Shown piece by piece: positions 32,514 through 40,837 of a stretch of 64,000 nucleotides of DNA (its first letter is position 1; each line of letters opens with the position of its first letter). The DNA is taken from assembly GCA_024330215.1 (NCBI GenBank), contig JANDLU010000003.1, positions 57,074 through 121,073 on the forward strand, in the 5' to 3' direction. Under the pieces are notes generated by a model. The model saw nothing but the letters and a program-made list of their open reading frames with translations. It had not been told where the DNA came from and did no database searches. This DNA is from Candidatus Gaiellasilicea maunaloa (GTDB taxonomy: Bacteria; Actinomycetota; Thermoleophilia; Gaiellales; Gaiellaceae). A program made the position numbers and the translations under genes.

Positions 32514-34604
32514 GTGCCGCTCACGATCCTCGAGGGCTCGACCTTCTGCATTTCCGATGAGCAGGGCGACATCGGCGCCGCCGCCGACGGGCTCTTCGCC
32601 GCCGATACCCGCTACCTCTCGCGGCTCGTACTCACGCTCGGCGGCAAGCGGCCGCTGCTTCTCACGGGCCGCGCGCTCGTCCCCGCCGAGGCGAGCTTCG
32701 TGTTGCGGAATCCGCGTCTGCCGGGCCTCGGCCCCGACACGCTCGCGATCCTGCGGCACCGGACGGTGGCGGACGGGCTACGCGAGCACGTCGAGGTGCG
32801 CAACCTCACCGCGCAGAGCGTCGCGGTCACGCTCGAGCTCGAGCTAGGCTGCGACTTCGCGGACATCTTCACGGTCAAACGGCACGACTTCGGCGTCAAC
32901 GGCGACGGGCCCCCGGCACCCGCTCCGGCCAACGCAGTCCCTGAGCTCCGTGCCGGCGGAACCGAGCTCCGCTTCGAGGACGCCGACGCGTCCGGAGCCG
33001 AGCTTCAGGTCGTCCTCTCGAAACCCGCTGCGGTGAGCGGGGGCCGGCTCGGCTACGCGCTCGAGCTCGGCCCGCATGAGCGCTGGAGCCTCGAGCTCGA
33101 GGTCGTCCCCTCCGCCGAAGGCGCGCTCGGCTCTCCTACCGGGGCCGCCGCCAGGTTGGAGGCCGGGCGGCAGAGCGCAGCCGCGTCGCTCGCCGCCTGG
33201 CAGTCGAGCGTCCCCACCCTGACCGCCTCGTGGGTCGATCTCGATCGGAGCTACCGCCAGGCGGTGCGGGACATCGCCGCTCTGCGGATGCGCGTCGGCG
33301 ACACGGGCGAGCTGATCGCGGCCGGCATGCCGTGGTTCATGACCGTCTTCGGCCGCGACACGCTGATCGCGAGCCTACAGACGCTGCCGCTCGGCGAAGG
33401 CCTCTCGCGCGCCGGGCTGCTCGCGCTCGCCGCGCTTCAGGCAGACGCCGACGATCCCTCGATCGACGCCGAACCCGGCAAGATCGTGCACGAGATCCGG
33501 CGTGGCAAGGCGGCGCAGAGGTGGTTCGCGCGGTACTACGGCACCGTCGACGCAACACCGCTCTTCCTCGTCCTTCTCTCCGAGCACTGGCGCTGGACGC
33601 GCGACGACGCCCTCGTCGAGCGGCTGCAGCCGAACGCGCTGCGAGCGCTCGAGTGGATCGACGTCCACGGCGACTCTGACGGTGACGGCTTCGTCGAGTA
33701 CGAGCGTCGCGCTCCGCAGGGGATCGCCAACCAGAGCTGGAAGGACTCGCACGACTCGCAGCTCTTCCACGACGGCACGCAGGCCCGCGGCGCGATCGCC
33801 GCGGGTGAGGTGCAGGGCTACGTGTACGACGCAAAGCTTCGCCTGGCGGAGCTCGCCCGCGAGGTCTGGCGTGATCCGACACTCGCGACGCGACTCGAAG
33901 CGGAGGCGGCGCTGCTCCGCGAGCGGTTCGACGCGGCGTTCTGGTGCGAGCGCGGCGGCGAGCACACCTACGCACTTGCGCTCGACGGCGAGAAGCGACC
34001 GGTGAACTCGCTCACCTCGAACATCGGGCATCTCCTCTGGAGCGGGATCGTCCTCGACGAGCGCGTCGACACGATCGTCGCCCAGCTTGCCGGCGACTCC
34101 CTCTGGTCGGGGTGGGGCGTGCGCACGATGGCGGCGGACGACGCCGGCTACAACCCCCTCGCCTACCACGATGGCACCGTCTGGCCGCACGACAACTCCC
34201 TGATCGCATGGGGCCTCGTTCGGGCCGGGCGCCACGACGAGGCGCTCCGAATCGTGCGCGCGATGCTCGAGGCGGCGTCGTACTTCGACTACCAGCTACC
34301 CGAGGTGTTCGCCGGTTTCGCCCGCTCCGAGGTCGCGCACCCGATCGTCTATCCCACCGCGTCGCGGCCGCAGGCCTGGGCGGCAGGAACCGTCGTGCTG
34401 CTGCTCCGGCTACTGCTCGGGCTCGAGCCCGACCCAACTGCGCGCCGGCTCGTGACGACGGCGCCCGGACGCCTGCCGGACTGGCTCGGAACGCTCCAGC
34501 TCGACCGCATTTCGGCTTTGGGAACGACGTGGTCGGCGGCGGTGGAGGACGGTGCCGCGCGCGTCTGGGAGAACGACGGCGAGAGCCTGCTACCTGCGAG
34601 GTGA
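32514..34604 (+). CDS. Glycogen-debranching-type amylo-alpha-1,6-glucosidase
   Basis: The 696-residue protein (GTG start) has the bacterial debranching N-terminal beta domain (TFCISDEQGDIGAAADGLFAADTRYLSRLVLTLGG) over about residues 1-200. A (alpha/alpha)6 catalytic domain follows (MPWFMTVFGRDTLIASLQTLPLGEGLSRAGLLAL, IANQSWKDSHDSQLFHDG, WGVRTMAADDAGYNPLAYHDGTVWPHDNSLIAWGL). GRDTLI and the late DGTVWPHDN carry the expected acidic residues of the GH63/GH133-like clan. No signal peptide: it should act in the cytoplasm on imported oligosaccharide or glycogen. It is divergent from the ABC operon and shares its operator region. Confidence 0.9.
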   Translation: MPLTILEGSTFCISDEQGDIGAAADGLFAADTRYLSRLVLTLGGKRPLLLTGRALVPAEASFVLRNPRLPGLGPDTLAILRHRTVADGLREHVEVRNLTAQSVAVTLELELGCDFADIFTVKRHDFGVNGDGPPAPAPANAVPELRAGGTELRFEDADASGAELQVVLSKPAAVSGGRLGYALELGPHERWSLELEVVPSAEGALGSPTGAAARLEAGRQSAAASLAAWQSSVPTLTASWVDLDRSYRQAVRDIAALRMRVGDTGELIAAGMPWFMTVFGRDTLIASLQTLPLGEGLSRAGLLALAALQADADDPSIDAEPGKIVHEIRRGKAAQRWFARYYGTVDATPLFLVLLSEHWRWTRDDALVERLQPNALRALEWIDVHGDSDGDGFVEYERRAPQGIANQSWKDSHDSQLFHDGTQARGAIAAGEVQGYVYDAKLRLAELAREVWRDPTLATRLEAEAALLRERFDAAFWCERGGEHTYALALDGEKRPVNSLTSNIGHLLWSGIVLDERVDTIVAQLAGDSLWSGWGVRTMAADDAGYNPLAYHDGTVWPHDNSLIAWGLVRAGRHDEALRIVRAMLEAASYFDYQLPEVFAGFARSEVAHPIVYPTASRPQAWAAGTVVLLLRLLLGLEPDPTARRLVTTAPGRLPDWLGTLQLDRISALGTTWSAAVEDGAARVWENDGESLLPAR

Positions 34605-34644
34605 GGCCGAGCCGACCGCTCCGACCCGACACCGCCGCTCGAAT

Positions 34645-34984
34645 CCTGACGGCGGGCTTCGAGCCGGGCTTTGGACGGCACCGTTCCTCGTGAGCGAGCG
34701 GAGCGCGCTCGCGCGAGAGCATCCCGGAGTGGCTGGTCGGCGGCGCCGATGCCGGCCGGAACTGGCACCAGCGGCTCCGGGTGCTCGATGTCACGAATCC
34801 CGGCGCTGCCGCCCATCTCGAGCCGTCTACGCGACGCTCACACATTGGGGGTTCAGCTTCCACAAGCTCGACTCCCTCTACGCCGGTGCGCTCGACGGGC
34901 GCCAGCACGCGGACTGTTCTCCGATCGAGGTCGGCCGCGCGGGGCTGCGCCTGATCCGTCGCGCGGCGGGGCCGGAAGCCACGC
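34645..34984 (+). pseudogene. Frameshifted remnant of a GH36 alpha-galactosidase
   Basis: Three pieces in two frames read like consecutive parts of the GH36 catalytic barrel. GLRAGLWTAPFLVSERSALAREHP ends near 34722 and is followed by EWLVGGADAGRNWHQRLRVL (+1 frame, to about 34817). The first frame then resumes with YATLTHWGFSFHKLDSLYAG and the following GLRLIRRAAGPEA. In functional enzymes these follow as GFRAGLW.APFLV..., EHPEWLV... and F.KLDFLYAGAL. The N-terminal half and everything after GPEA are missing, and the remains run into the lacI 3' end. Two compensating frameshifts plus both truncations mark it as dead. Confidence 0.75.
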
Positions 34985-36028
34985 CTAACGCTTTCGCGGG
35001 CCCGTCGATCTGCGGACGACGAGCTCGAGCGGCAGCGTCTCGGTGCGGACGGCGAACGGCTCGCCCGCCAGCGCCTGGAGCAACAGCTCGGCGCCGCGCC
35101 GACCACTCTCGAACAACGGCTGGCGCACCGTCGTGAGCCCCACGTAGGAGGCCGCCTCGATGTCGTCGAAACCGACGACGGAGAGCTCGTCGGGAACGCG
35201 GATACCCAGGTCCCGTGCTGCCTCGAGCACTCCCAGCGCCTGCGTGTCGGAGGCGGCGAAGATCGCGGTCGGCGGCTCGGGCAGTCGCAAGAGCTCCTCC
35301 GCGATGCTCCGCGCGACATGACGGCTCTGCGTTCCCTGGCGCACGTACCCGGGCTGCCGCTCGAGCCCGGCGCGGGCGAGTGCCCGGAGATACCCCTCGG
35401 TCCGGTCGCGACTCGAGCGGAACCGGAAGCGGTCCGGCGGTTTGTCTCCGACGAATGCGATCCGCCGGTGGCCGAGGTCGAGGAGGTAGCGGGTGGCGAC
35501 CTCGCCCCCTGCGACGTCGTCGGACACGACGCACGGCAAGGAAGGATGTGGCGCGTCGACGAGCACGCAGGGAATCTGCGCCGCCTCGAGGCGGGCGAGC
35601 TCGGCATCGGGGGGGACAAGCGAGACCGCGAGCAATCCGTCCGCCCTGTCTCCTCTGCCGAACATGTCGAAGGCCCGCCGCCGACGGTCCGGCGACTCGA
35701 CGTCGAACAGCGCCAGGTCGTAGGGCGAGGCCTCGAGCCCGGCCACGATGCCGCGCACGCGCTCGACCGCCGAGTCGCTGGTGAAGAACGGGACGACCAC
35801 CCCGATCACGAACGTACGGCGGAGGGAGAGGTTGCGCGCGACGGAGCTCGGCCGGTAGTCCAGCTCGAGGATGGCGGCGAGCACTCGCTCCCGGGTTGGC
35901 CCGGCGACGTTCGGATGGCCGTTGACGACCCGCGAGACGGTCGCCAAGCCTACGCCCGCGCGCGCCGCCACGCCGGCGATCGTCGCCGGCTGTCCGCTTT
36001 TGGGAGGGGTGTCTGGAAGCGCTTCCAT
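34985..36028 (-). CDS. LacI family transcriptional regulator of the carbohydrate locus
   Basis: The ATG at 36028 ([13 protein letters not shown]) gives 347 residues. The helix-turn-helix and hinge helix are [54 protein letters not shown]. The periplasmic-binding-like sensor follows ([69 protein letters not shown]). It should release DNA on binding a sugar. A perfect palindrome covers its own start codon, so it represses itself. The track start seven codons upstream would leave the operator inside the gene. Confidence 0.92.
   Translation of the reverse strand: MEALPDTPPKSGQPATIAGVAARAGVGLATVSRVVNGHPNVAGPTRERVLAAILELDYRPSSVARNLSLRRTFVIGVVVPFFTSDSAVERVRGIVAGLEASPYDLALFDVESPDRRRRAFDMFGRGDRADGLLAVSLVPPDAELARLEAAQIPCVLVDAPHPSLPCVVSDDVAGGEVATRYLLDLGHRRIAFVGDKPPDRFRFRSSRDRTEGYLRALARAGLERQPGYVRQGTQSRHVARSIAEELLRLPEPPTAIFAASDTQALGVLEAARDLGIRVPDELSVVGFDDIEAASYVGLTTVRQPLFESGRRGAELLLQALAGEPFAVRTETLPLELVVRRSTGPRKR
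36014..36027. promoter_or_regulatory. LacI-type operator over the lacI start codon
   Basis: TGGAAGCGCTTCCA is a perfect 14-base palindrome with the CG centre typical of LacI-family operators. It begins inside the fifth codon of the regulator and ends one base short of its start codon's first base. Its near twin lies at 32403, before the ABC operon. Autorepression is a strong inference. Confidence 0.75.
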
Positions 36029-36067
36029 GCCGCGTCCGCACTTTCCCACCCGGTGACCGCCGAGTCA

Positions 36068-36100
36068 AACCGGGGAGCAGGGCGCGCCCGCTCCCCGGTT
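36068..36100 (-). terminator. GC-rich hairpin after the DHA2 exporter gene
   Basis: AACCGGGGAGC (36068-36078) and GCTCCCCGGTT (36090-36100) are perfect 11-base arms 12 bases past the exporter stop. There is no long T tract, as is usual in such high-GC genomes. It separates the exporter from the lacI promoter region. Confidence 0.65.
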
Positions 36101-36112
36101 GGACGCGCGTGA

Positions 36113-37555
36113 CTAGGCGGCGTCGAGCGCCGGCACGGCGTCGACCGCGTCCTCGCTCTCGAGCTCGTCGCGGCGGATCAGCGTGATCGCGACCACGATC
36201 CCGAGTGCGCCGACGACCAGCGCTGCCCAGAACGCGCCCTGGAAGCCGTCGACCAGGCCGACCGGCAGGGCGGCGCCGTCTTCCACGGAGCTCGTCGTAC
36301 GGCTGGTCGCGATCGCGGAGAGCGCGGCGATCCCGAGCGCGCCCCCGATCTGCTGCGAGGTGTTGAACAGGCCGGAAGCGAGACCCGCCTCGGCCGGCTC
36401 GACCCCCGCGAGCGCGGCGATCGAGATCGGCACGAACGAGAAGCCGAGCGCAATCCCGATCAGGAGGAAGCCCGGCAGGAGGTCGCCGAGGTACGAGCCG
36501 CCGACCGAGACCTGGGTGAAGTAGACGAGCCCGGCCGTCAGGAAGGCCATGCCCGCGATCATGACGGGCTTGACGCCCACCTTGGTCACGAGTTGGGCGG
36601 CGACCGCCGACCAGAGGATCGCCGTGCCGGCCACCGCCAGATAGGCAACACCGGTCTTCATCGCCGAGTAGCCGAGCACCTGCTGCATGTAGAGCGTCAG
36701 CATCAGGAACATGGCGAACATCGCCGTGCCGAGAATGAACCCGGCGACGTTCGCGCCAAGCACGGTGCGGATCTTGAGGATCCCGAAGCGCATCAGCGGC
36801 TCGGGATGGCGTAGCTCCCAGACGACGAACGCGCCGAGGAGGGCGAGTGCGCCGGCGAAGATCGCCCACGTCGTCCCCGAGGTCCAACCGAAGTCGTTCG
36901 CCTCCGTGATCCCGTAGACGAGCGCCATCAGCCCTCCGGTCACGAGCACGGCGCCCGGCGCGTCGAAGCGCTTGACCTTGGCGTCCTTGCTCTCGCCGAG
37001 GAGAAGCGGCGTCAAGGCCAGGCCGGCGATCCCGACCGGAATGTTGACGAAGAAGATCCACTCCCAGGAGAGCGCGTCGGTGAGGACGCCGCCGAGCAGA
37101 ACGCCCGCCGCGGCGCCGAAGCCGCCGACGGCACCCCAGACCCCGAGCGCGAGATTGCGTTCCTTGCCCTCGGCGAACGTCGTCGTCAGGATCGAGAGCG
37201 CCGCCGGGGAGATCACCGCCGCGCCGAGGCCCTGCAGCGCCCGCGCAGCGATCAGCGAGCCCTCGCTCCACGCCAGGCCGGCGAGCAACGAAGCGACGGT
37301 GAAGAGGATCAGGCCGGCGATGAAGATCCGTCGTCGGCCGAGGATGTCGGCGAGCCTGCCGCCGAGGAGCAGGAACCCACCGAAGACGAGCGCGTAGGCG
37401 CTGATCACCCATTGCAGGTTCTCCTGCGAGAAGCCCAGGTCGACCTTGATCGACGGCAGGGCGACGTTCACGATCGCGATATCGAGGACGACCATGAACT
37501 GCACCGCGCTGAGAAGCGCCAGTGCGAACCATCTCTTGTCAGTCGAAGCAGCCAT
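36113..37555 (-). CDS. DHA2-family (EmrB/QacA) drug:H+ antiporter, 14 TMS
   Basis: The 480-residue membrane protein has the DHA2 motifs: motif D1 FMVVLDIAIVNVALPSI, motif A GGRLADILGRRRIFIAGL, and motif C of antiporters (GVLLGGVLTDALSWEWIFFVNIPVG). About 14 hydrophobic helices can be counted. It should export a toxic compound using the proton gradient. It is divergent from an HxlR regulator and has its own 17-spacer promoter over the shared palindrome, so it is probably induced by the compound sensed by that regulator. A ribosome-binding site (AAGGGAAAG) precedes the ATG. Confidence 0.93.
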   Translation of the reverse strand: MAASTDKRWFALALLSAVQFMVVLDIAIVNVALPSIKVDLGFSQENLQWVISAYALVFGGFLLLGGRLADILGRRRIFIAGLILFTVASLLAGLAWSEGSLIAARALQGLGAAVISPAALSILTTTFAEGKERNLALGVWGAVGGFGAAAGVLLGGVLTDALSWEWIFFVNIPVGIAGLALTPLLLGESKDAKVKRFDAPGAVLVTGGLMALVYGITEANDFGWTSGTTWAIFAGALALLGAFVVWELRHPEPLMRFGILKIRTVLGANVAGFILGTAMFAMFLMLTLYMQQVLGYSAMKTGVAYLAVAGTAILWSAVAAQLVTKVGVKPVMIAGMAFLTAGLVYFTQVSVGGSYLGDLLPGFLLIGIALGFSFVPISIAALAGVEPAEAGLASGLFNTSQQIGGALGIAALSAIATSRTTSSVEDGAALPVGLVDGFQGAFWAALVVGALGIVVAITLIRRDELESEDAVDAVPALDAA

Positions 37556-37587
37556 TTCTTTCCCTTCTGCGGTATGCTGAGCTTGCG

Positions 37588-37632
37588 AAGTTACACCATC
37601 TGCTTGCTAAATGCAAGTTAGCACTGTAGATT
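37588..37632. promoter_or_regulatory. Divergent promoters with central palindrome (HxlR operator)
   Basis: Toward hxlR: TTGCTA (37604-37609), 17 bases, TAGATT (37627-37632). Toward the exporter: TTGCAT (minus strand, 37611-37616), 17 bases, TAACTT (37588-37593). Between them GCTAA-ATGCAAG-TTAGC (37606-37622), with an inner CTTGC/GCAAG pair, covers both -35 boxes. One bound dimer could shut both genes. This patch is clearly more AT-rich than the surroundings. Confidence 0.75.
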
Positions 37633-37664
37633 GTGAAGTACAGGTGTAGATCAGGGGAAGTGAA

Positions 37665-38279
37665 GTGAAGCGCTACGACCAGTACTGCCCCGTCGCCCAC
37701 TCGCTCGGCCTCGTCGGCGAGCGCTGGTCGCTGCTCGTCGTCCGTGACCTCATCGACGGCCCGAAGCGCTACACGGACCTCGTCGAGGGGCTGCCCGGAA
37801 TCGGCACGAACATCCTCGCGTCACGACTCAGGGACCTCGAGGCCGGCGGAATCATCCGGAAGACGAAGCTGCCGCCGCCGGCGGCCTCTACGGTCTACGA
37901 GCTGACGGAGTGCGGCCACGACCTCCGGCCCGTCCTCCACGAGCTCGCCCGCTGGGGAGCGCGTACGCTCGGCCCGCCGCCGCTCGATGCGCTCCGGCCC
38001 GGTTGGCTCAAGAACGCGCTCCAGATCGCACTCTCACCCGTCGCGAACGAAGGTCGGCTCGCCTTCCGGGTCGGCGAGGAGGAGGCGTCGGTCGTGGACG
38101 GCCAGTCGTCGGCCGGGATCGTCGCGGACGCGGACGTCCTTGTCGAGACAGACGCCGCGGGCTTCTACCACTTGCTCGTGAACCGCGAGCTCGAGGGCGT
38201 GCGGGTGGAAGGCGACGCGGAGCTGCTCGAGCGCGTCGTGAACGCGGTTGCGACCCAGCCGCTTCCCGCGTCCATCTGA
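37665..38279 (+). CDS. HxlR-family transcriptional regulator with C-terminal SCP2-like domain
   Basis: The GTG at 37665 gives 204 residues. The N-terminal HxlR winged helix reads KRYDQYCPVAHSLGLVGERWSLLVVRDLIDGPKRYTDLVEGLPGIGTNILASRLRDLEAGGIIRK, with the typical redox-capable cysteine near the start. Residues 115-204 (ALQIALSPVANEGRLAFRVGEEEASVV ... VNRELEGVRVEGDAELLERVV) resemble a sterol-carrier-type ligand pocket, so small hydrophobic ligands may act as inducers. It is divergent from the DHA2 exporter. Confidence 0.9.
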   Translation: MKRYDQYCPVAHSLGLVGERWSLLVVRDLIDGPKRYTDLVEGLPGIGTNILASRLRDLEAGGIIRKTKLPPPAASTVYELTECGHDLRPVLHELARWGARTLGPPPLDALRPGWLKNALQIALSPVANEGRLAFRVGEEEASVVDGQSSAGIVADADVLVETDAAGFYHLLVNRELEGVRVEGDAELLERVVNAVATQPLPASI

Positions 38280-38287
38280 CGCTGCGC

Positions 38288-38740
38288 CTACTCGGCCCGT
38301 CGCGGCACATCGTAGATGAACCAGAGCTGATCGCCTGTCTGCGAGCCCGTAGGAGCCTGGGCGGTGATCTGTCCGATGTCGGGGTACTCGGCGACCTCGG
38401 GCGAGCCGAGGGTGGAAACCACGACGAACCGTGCAGGACCGTCCGTCTCGTTCGTCAGCCCGTGCGCGCCGTCAGGCCCGACTGGAAAGTGAACGACATC
38501 GCCTTCGGAGAGCATCTTCGTGCCTTCCGAGGTGCGCAAACTCGGACGGCCGTGGAGGACTACCAGGAGTTCCTCCCACCGATGATGGAAGTGGTAGACG
38601 AGGAAGTTCCCAGGATCGAGCTCATAGACGGTCGCGCCCAAACCGTCGCCTCGGGGCAAGCGTTTGCTCCGGCCTCCGCCGCCCGACCAGTCATCACCCT
38701 GCTCTCCCCACTCGTCCGACCAGATGTTGCTGTCGGTCAT
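38288..38740 (-). CDS. Cupin-domain protein
   Basis: The 150-residue protein has one cupin barrel: YELDPGNFLVYHFHHRWEELLVVLHGRPSLRTSEGTKMLSEGDVVHFPVGPDGAHGLTNE. Motif 1 has two histidines and a glutamate (FHHRWEE) and motif 2 a histidine (GPDGAHG), so it could bind a metal. It is convergent with hxlR (8 bases between the stop codons). Substrate unknown. Confidence 0.88.
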   Translation of the reverse strand: MTDSNIWSDEWGEQGDDWSGGGGRSKRLPRGDGLGATVYELDPGNFLVYHFHHRWEELLVVLHGRPSLRTSEGTKMLSEGDVVHFPVGPDGAHGLTNETDGPARFVVVSTLGSPEVAEYPDIGQITAQAPTGSQTGDQLWFIYDVPRRAE

Positions 38741-38795
38741 GTGCGCAATCTACGCCCGCCACCCTCGTTCACCTAACCTCGCTCGCGCGGAGCGC

Positions 38796-40109
38796 TTACG
38801 CGGCCGGCGTCTTCGAGGCCTCCCGCCTGAGCAGCTCCCAGGCCAGCCGCACGTCCACTTCGGTCGTACGCGCGCTCCCGACCGCGAGCCGCAGCACGTA
38901 GCGACCGTTCAGCCTCGTGTGCGAGAGGAAGATCTCGCCGCTTGCGTTGACGCGCTCGAGGAGCGCCTCGTTCTCCTCGTCCGAGCCCTCACGTCGAAAG
39001 CAGACGAGCGAGAAGGGGCGCGGCGCGGCGAGCTCCCAACCGGGCTCCTCGCGCACCCAGCCCTCGAAGAGCCCGGCGAGCCGAACTGCCTCGCGGATCC
39101 GCTCCTGCAGCCCCTCGCGGCCGTAGCAGCGCAGGACGGCCCAGAGCTTGAGCGCCCGGAAGCGGCGGCCGAGCGCCGGGCTGTACTCCGAAAGGCTCGC
39201 CACCTCCTCGCTGACGCGCAGGAACTCGGGGACGAGTCTGAAAGCGGCGCGCAGGTCCTCCGGCCGGCGTGTCCAGAGAGTCGAGCAGTCCATCGGCGTC
39301 AGGAGCCACTTGTGGGGGTTGACGACGATCGAGTCGGCGCGGTCCCAACCGGCGAAGTGATGACGCAGCTCGGGACAGACCGCCGCCGAGCCCGCATACG
39401 CGGCGTCGACATGCAGCCAGACGGACTCCCGAGCCGCTGCGTCCGCGACCGCAGCGACGGGATCGACAGAGCTCGTGGACGTCGTCCCGACCGTGGCCAC
39501 GACGGCGCAGGCGGCGGTGAGGTCGAGCTCGTCCAGCCGGATCCGGAAGCCGTCGTCCACCGGCGCCTTGCGCAACTCGAGCTCGAGGAGGCGGCAGGCC
39601 TTCTCGACCGACGAGTGCGCGTGCTCGGAGCAGACGACGACCCGGGCGCCCGGCTTCGCGTGGCGGGCAGCCGCGAGCGCCGCCATCGTCGCCGTCGAGG
39701 CGGTGTCCTCGATGTGGCCGTGCAGGCCGGACGGAAGGCCGAGCAACTGTGCGAGCCAGTCGAGCGTCAGCTCCTCCAGCTCCTGCAGCGCCGGCGAGGT
39801 ACGCCAGAGGATTCCGACCTGGTTCAGTCCCGCTGCGAGGAGCTCCGCAAGGATCCCCGGCTCGGAGGCGGTCGCGGCGAAGTAGGCAAAGAAGCGCGGG
39901 CTCTGCCAGTGCGTGAGCCCCGGCAGGAGGACGTCGTCGAGGTCGCGGAGGACGTTCGCGAACGGCTCGGCCTGCTCGGGCGGCGAGGCCGGCAGGCGCG
40001 AGCGGATCTCGCCCGGCTCCACCTGCGCGAGCACCGGCAGCTCGCCGACGCGCTCGAGGTAGGAGGCGACCCACTCGAGCGCGGCGGCGCCGTCCTCGCG
40101 AAAGCTCAC
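38796..40109 (-). CDS. PLP-dependent aromatic-L-amino-acid decarboxylase family
   Basis: The GTG at 40109 gives 437 residues. Fold-type-I features are plain: THWQSPRFFAYFAATASEPGILAELL, IEDTASTATMAALAAARHA, VVCSEHAHSSVEKACRLL, WLHVDAAYAGSAAVCPE, and the PLP lysine in SIVVNPHKWLLTPMDCS. It resembles eukaryote-like DDC/tryptophan decarboxylases, releasing an arylamine and CO2. The GTG overlaps the stop of the toxin gene (GTGA), putting it in the toxin-antitoxin transcript. It is slightly shorter than animal DDC (about 480). Confidence 0.9.
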   Translation of the reverse strand: MSFREDGAAALEWVASYLERVGELPVLAQVEPGEIRSRLPASPPEQAEPFANVLRDLDDVLLPGLTHWQSPRFFAYFAATASEPGILAELLAAGLNQVGILWRTSPALQELEELTLDWLAQLLGLPSGLHGHIEDTASTATMAALAAARHAKPGARVVVCSEHAHSSVEKACRLLELELRKAPVDDGFRIRLDELDLTAACAVVATVGTTSTSSVDPVAAVADAAARESVWLHVDAAYAGSAAVCPELRHHFAGWDRADSIVVNPHKWLLTPMDCSTLWTRRPEDLRAAFRLVPEFLRVSEEVASLSEYSPALGRRFRALKLWAVLRCYGREGLQERIREAVRLAGLFEGWVREEPGWELAAPRPFSLVCFRREGSDEENEALLERVNASGEIFLSHTRLNGRYVLRLAVGSARTTEVDVRLAWELLRREASKTPAA

Positions 40110-40435
40110 GCGTCGTCCGCCGGCAGCTCCAGCGCCACTGTGGCGGCGGTTGATGAGCGCCCGTCCTGGATCGTCGCGATCACAACGCGATCCTCGTCTT
40201 CGTAGACGTCGTAGACGATGATCATCCATCGCCACGGGCCGAGCACGAAGCGGAAGCCTTCCCACCCGCGGGCCTCGAGCCCAGCCCCCTCGAGCGCAGT
40301 CCCGAGTCGAGGAAAGCGGCCGAGCGACCGGATCGAGCGTCTCACGCGAGCATTGGTGTCCGCGGGCAAGCGGTGAGTGACGCGAAGGCGCGCGAGATCC
40401 TCGGCCGCCGCCGGGCTGACCTCGACACGCGCCAT
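40106..40435 (-). CDS. ParE/RelE-like toxin of a type II toxin-antitoxin pair
   Basis: The ATG at 40435 gives 109 residues: MARVEVSPAAAEDLARLRVTHRLPADTNARVRRSIRSLGRFPRLGTALEG, then FRFVLGPWRWMIIVYDVYEDEDRVVIATIQDGRS. The helix pair followed by a beta-sheet with the penultimate YDVYEDEDRVVIATI strand is the ParE/RelE plan. The target (ribosome-bound mRNA or gyrase) is not decided. It follows the RHH antitoxin by 2 bases and its stop overlaps the decarboxylase start. The track extends it falsely to 40720. Confidence 0.8.
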   Translation of the reverse strand: MARVEVSPAAAEDLARLRVTHRLPADTNARVRRSIRSLGRFPRLGTALEGAGLEARGWEGFRFVLGPWRWMIIVYDVYEDEDRVVIATIQDGRSSTAATVALELPADDA

Positions 40436-40437
40436 TG

Positions 40438-40695
40438 TCAGAGGTCTTCGAGCGAAATCGTCCGACCCGACCGACCCTGTTCGCGCCCGAGGTTCGCCCG
40501 CTCCAGAGCGCCAGGAATGCCGTCGAGCAACTGGACCATCGTCTCGGCATCGAGGTCGGCCTCGTCGATAGCGCGCGTGAGGAGCGAGCGTGCGAGCGTC
40601 CCCTGCTGCGTGTACGCGCGCTCGGCCATCCGGCTGAGCTTCTCCGCATGCTCGCCGTCGAGGGTGACGTTCAGCCGAGTCGCTCGCTCCGCCAT
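40438..40695 (-). CDS. Ribbon-helix-helix (CopG-like) antitoxin
   Basis: The ATG at 40695 gives 85 residues: MAERATRLNVTLDGEHAEKLSRMAERAYTQQGTLARSLLTRAIDEAD. The strand RLNVTLD and two helices form an RHH DNA-binding domain; the C-terminal half (AETMVQLLDGIPGALERANLGREQ) should wrap the toxin. As in other pairs the antitoxin is first and represses the operon. The upstream 40 bases contain no obvious long palindrome. Confidence 0.8.
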   Translation of the reverse strand: MAERATRLNVTLDGEHAEKLSRMAERAYTQQGTLARSLLTRAIDEADLDAETMVQLLDGIPGALERANLGREQGRSGRTISLEDL

Positions 40696-40737
40696 TCCCG
40701 GAGCGTACACGACCGGCCACGAATCGTGCAGACCGTC

Positions 40738-40837
40738 ACTTGCGGAGCTTCTCGATCTCGGCCCACGGGCGCGTGTTCAGGATCTGCTCTTCGCAGCTAC
40801 ACCCGACGCGCCTGCGCGGTCCCATCCCGACGCTCCG
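40738..40837. repeat. Duplicated copy of the polX 3' end
   Basis: This stretch aligns with 41355-41455 at roughly 80-85 % by eye. Shared blocks are GAGCTTCTCGATCTC versus AAGCTTCTCGATCTC, GCCCACGGGCGCGTGTTCAG, and GCCTGCGCG. At 41355 the sequence codes the last 30 residues of PolX; here it forms part of the tail and downstream flank of the 2H phosphoesterase gene. Two copies in direct orientation thus bracket that gene. Confidence 0.75.

Noticed and set aside
34878-37532. 884-aa minus ORF
   Set aside because: Arg/Gly-rich shadow of the DHA2 exporter and lacI genes in another frame.
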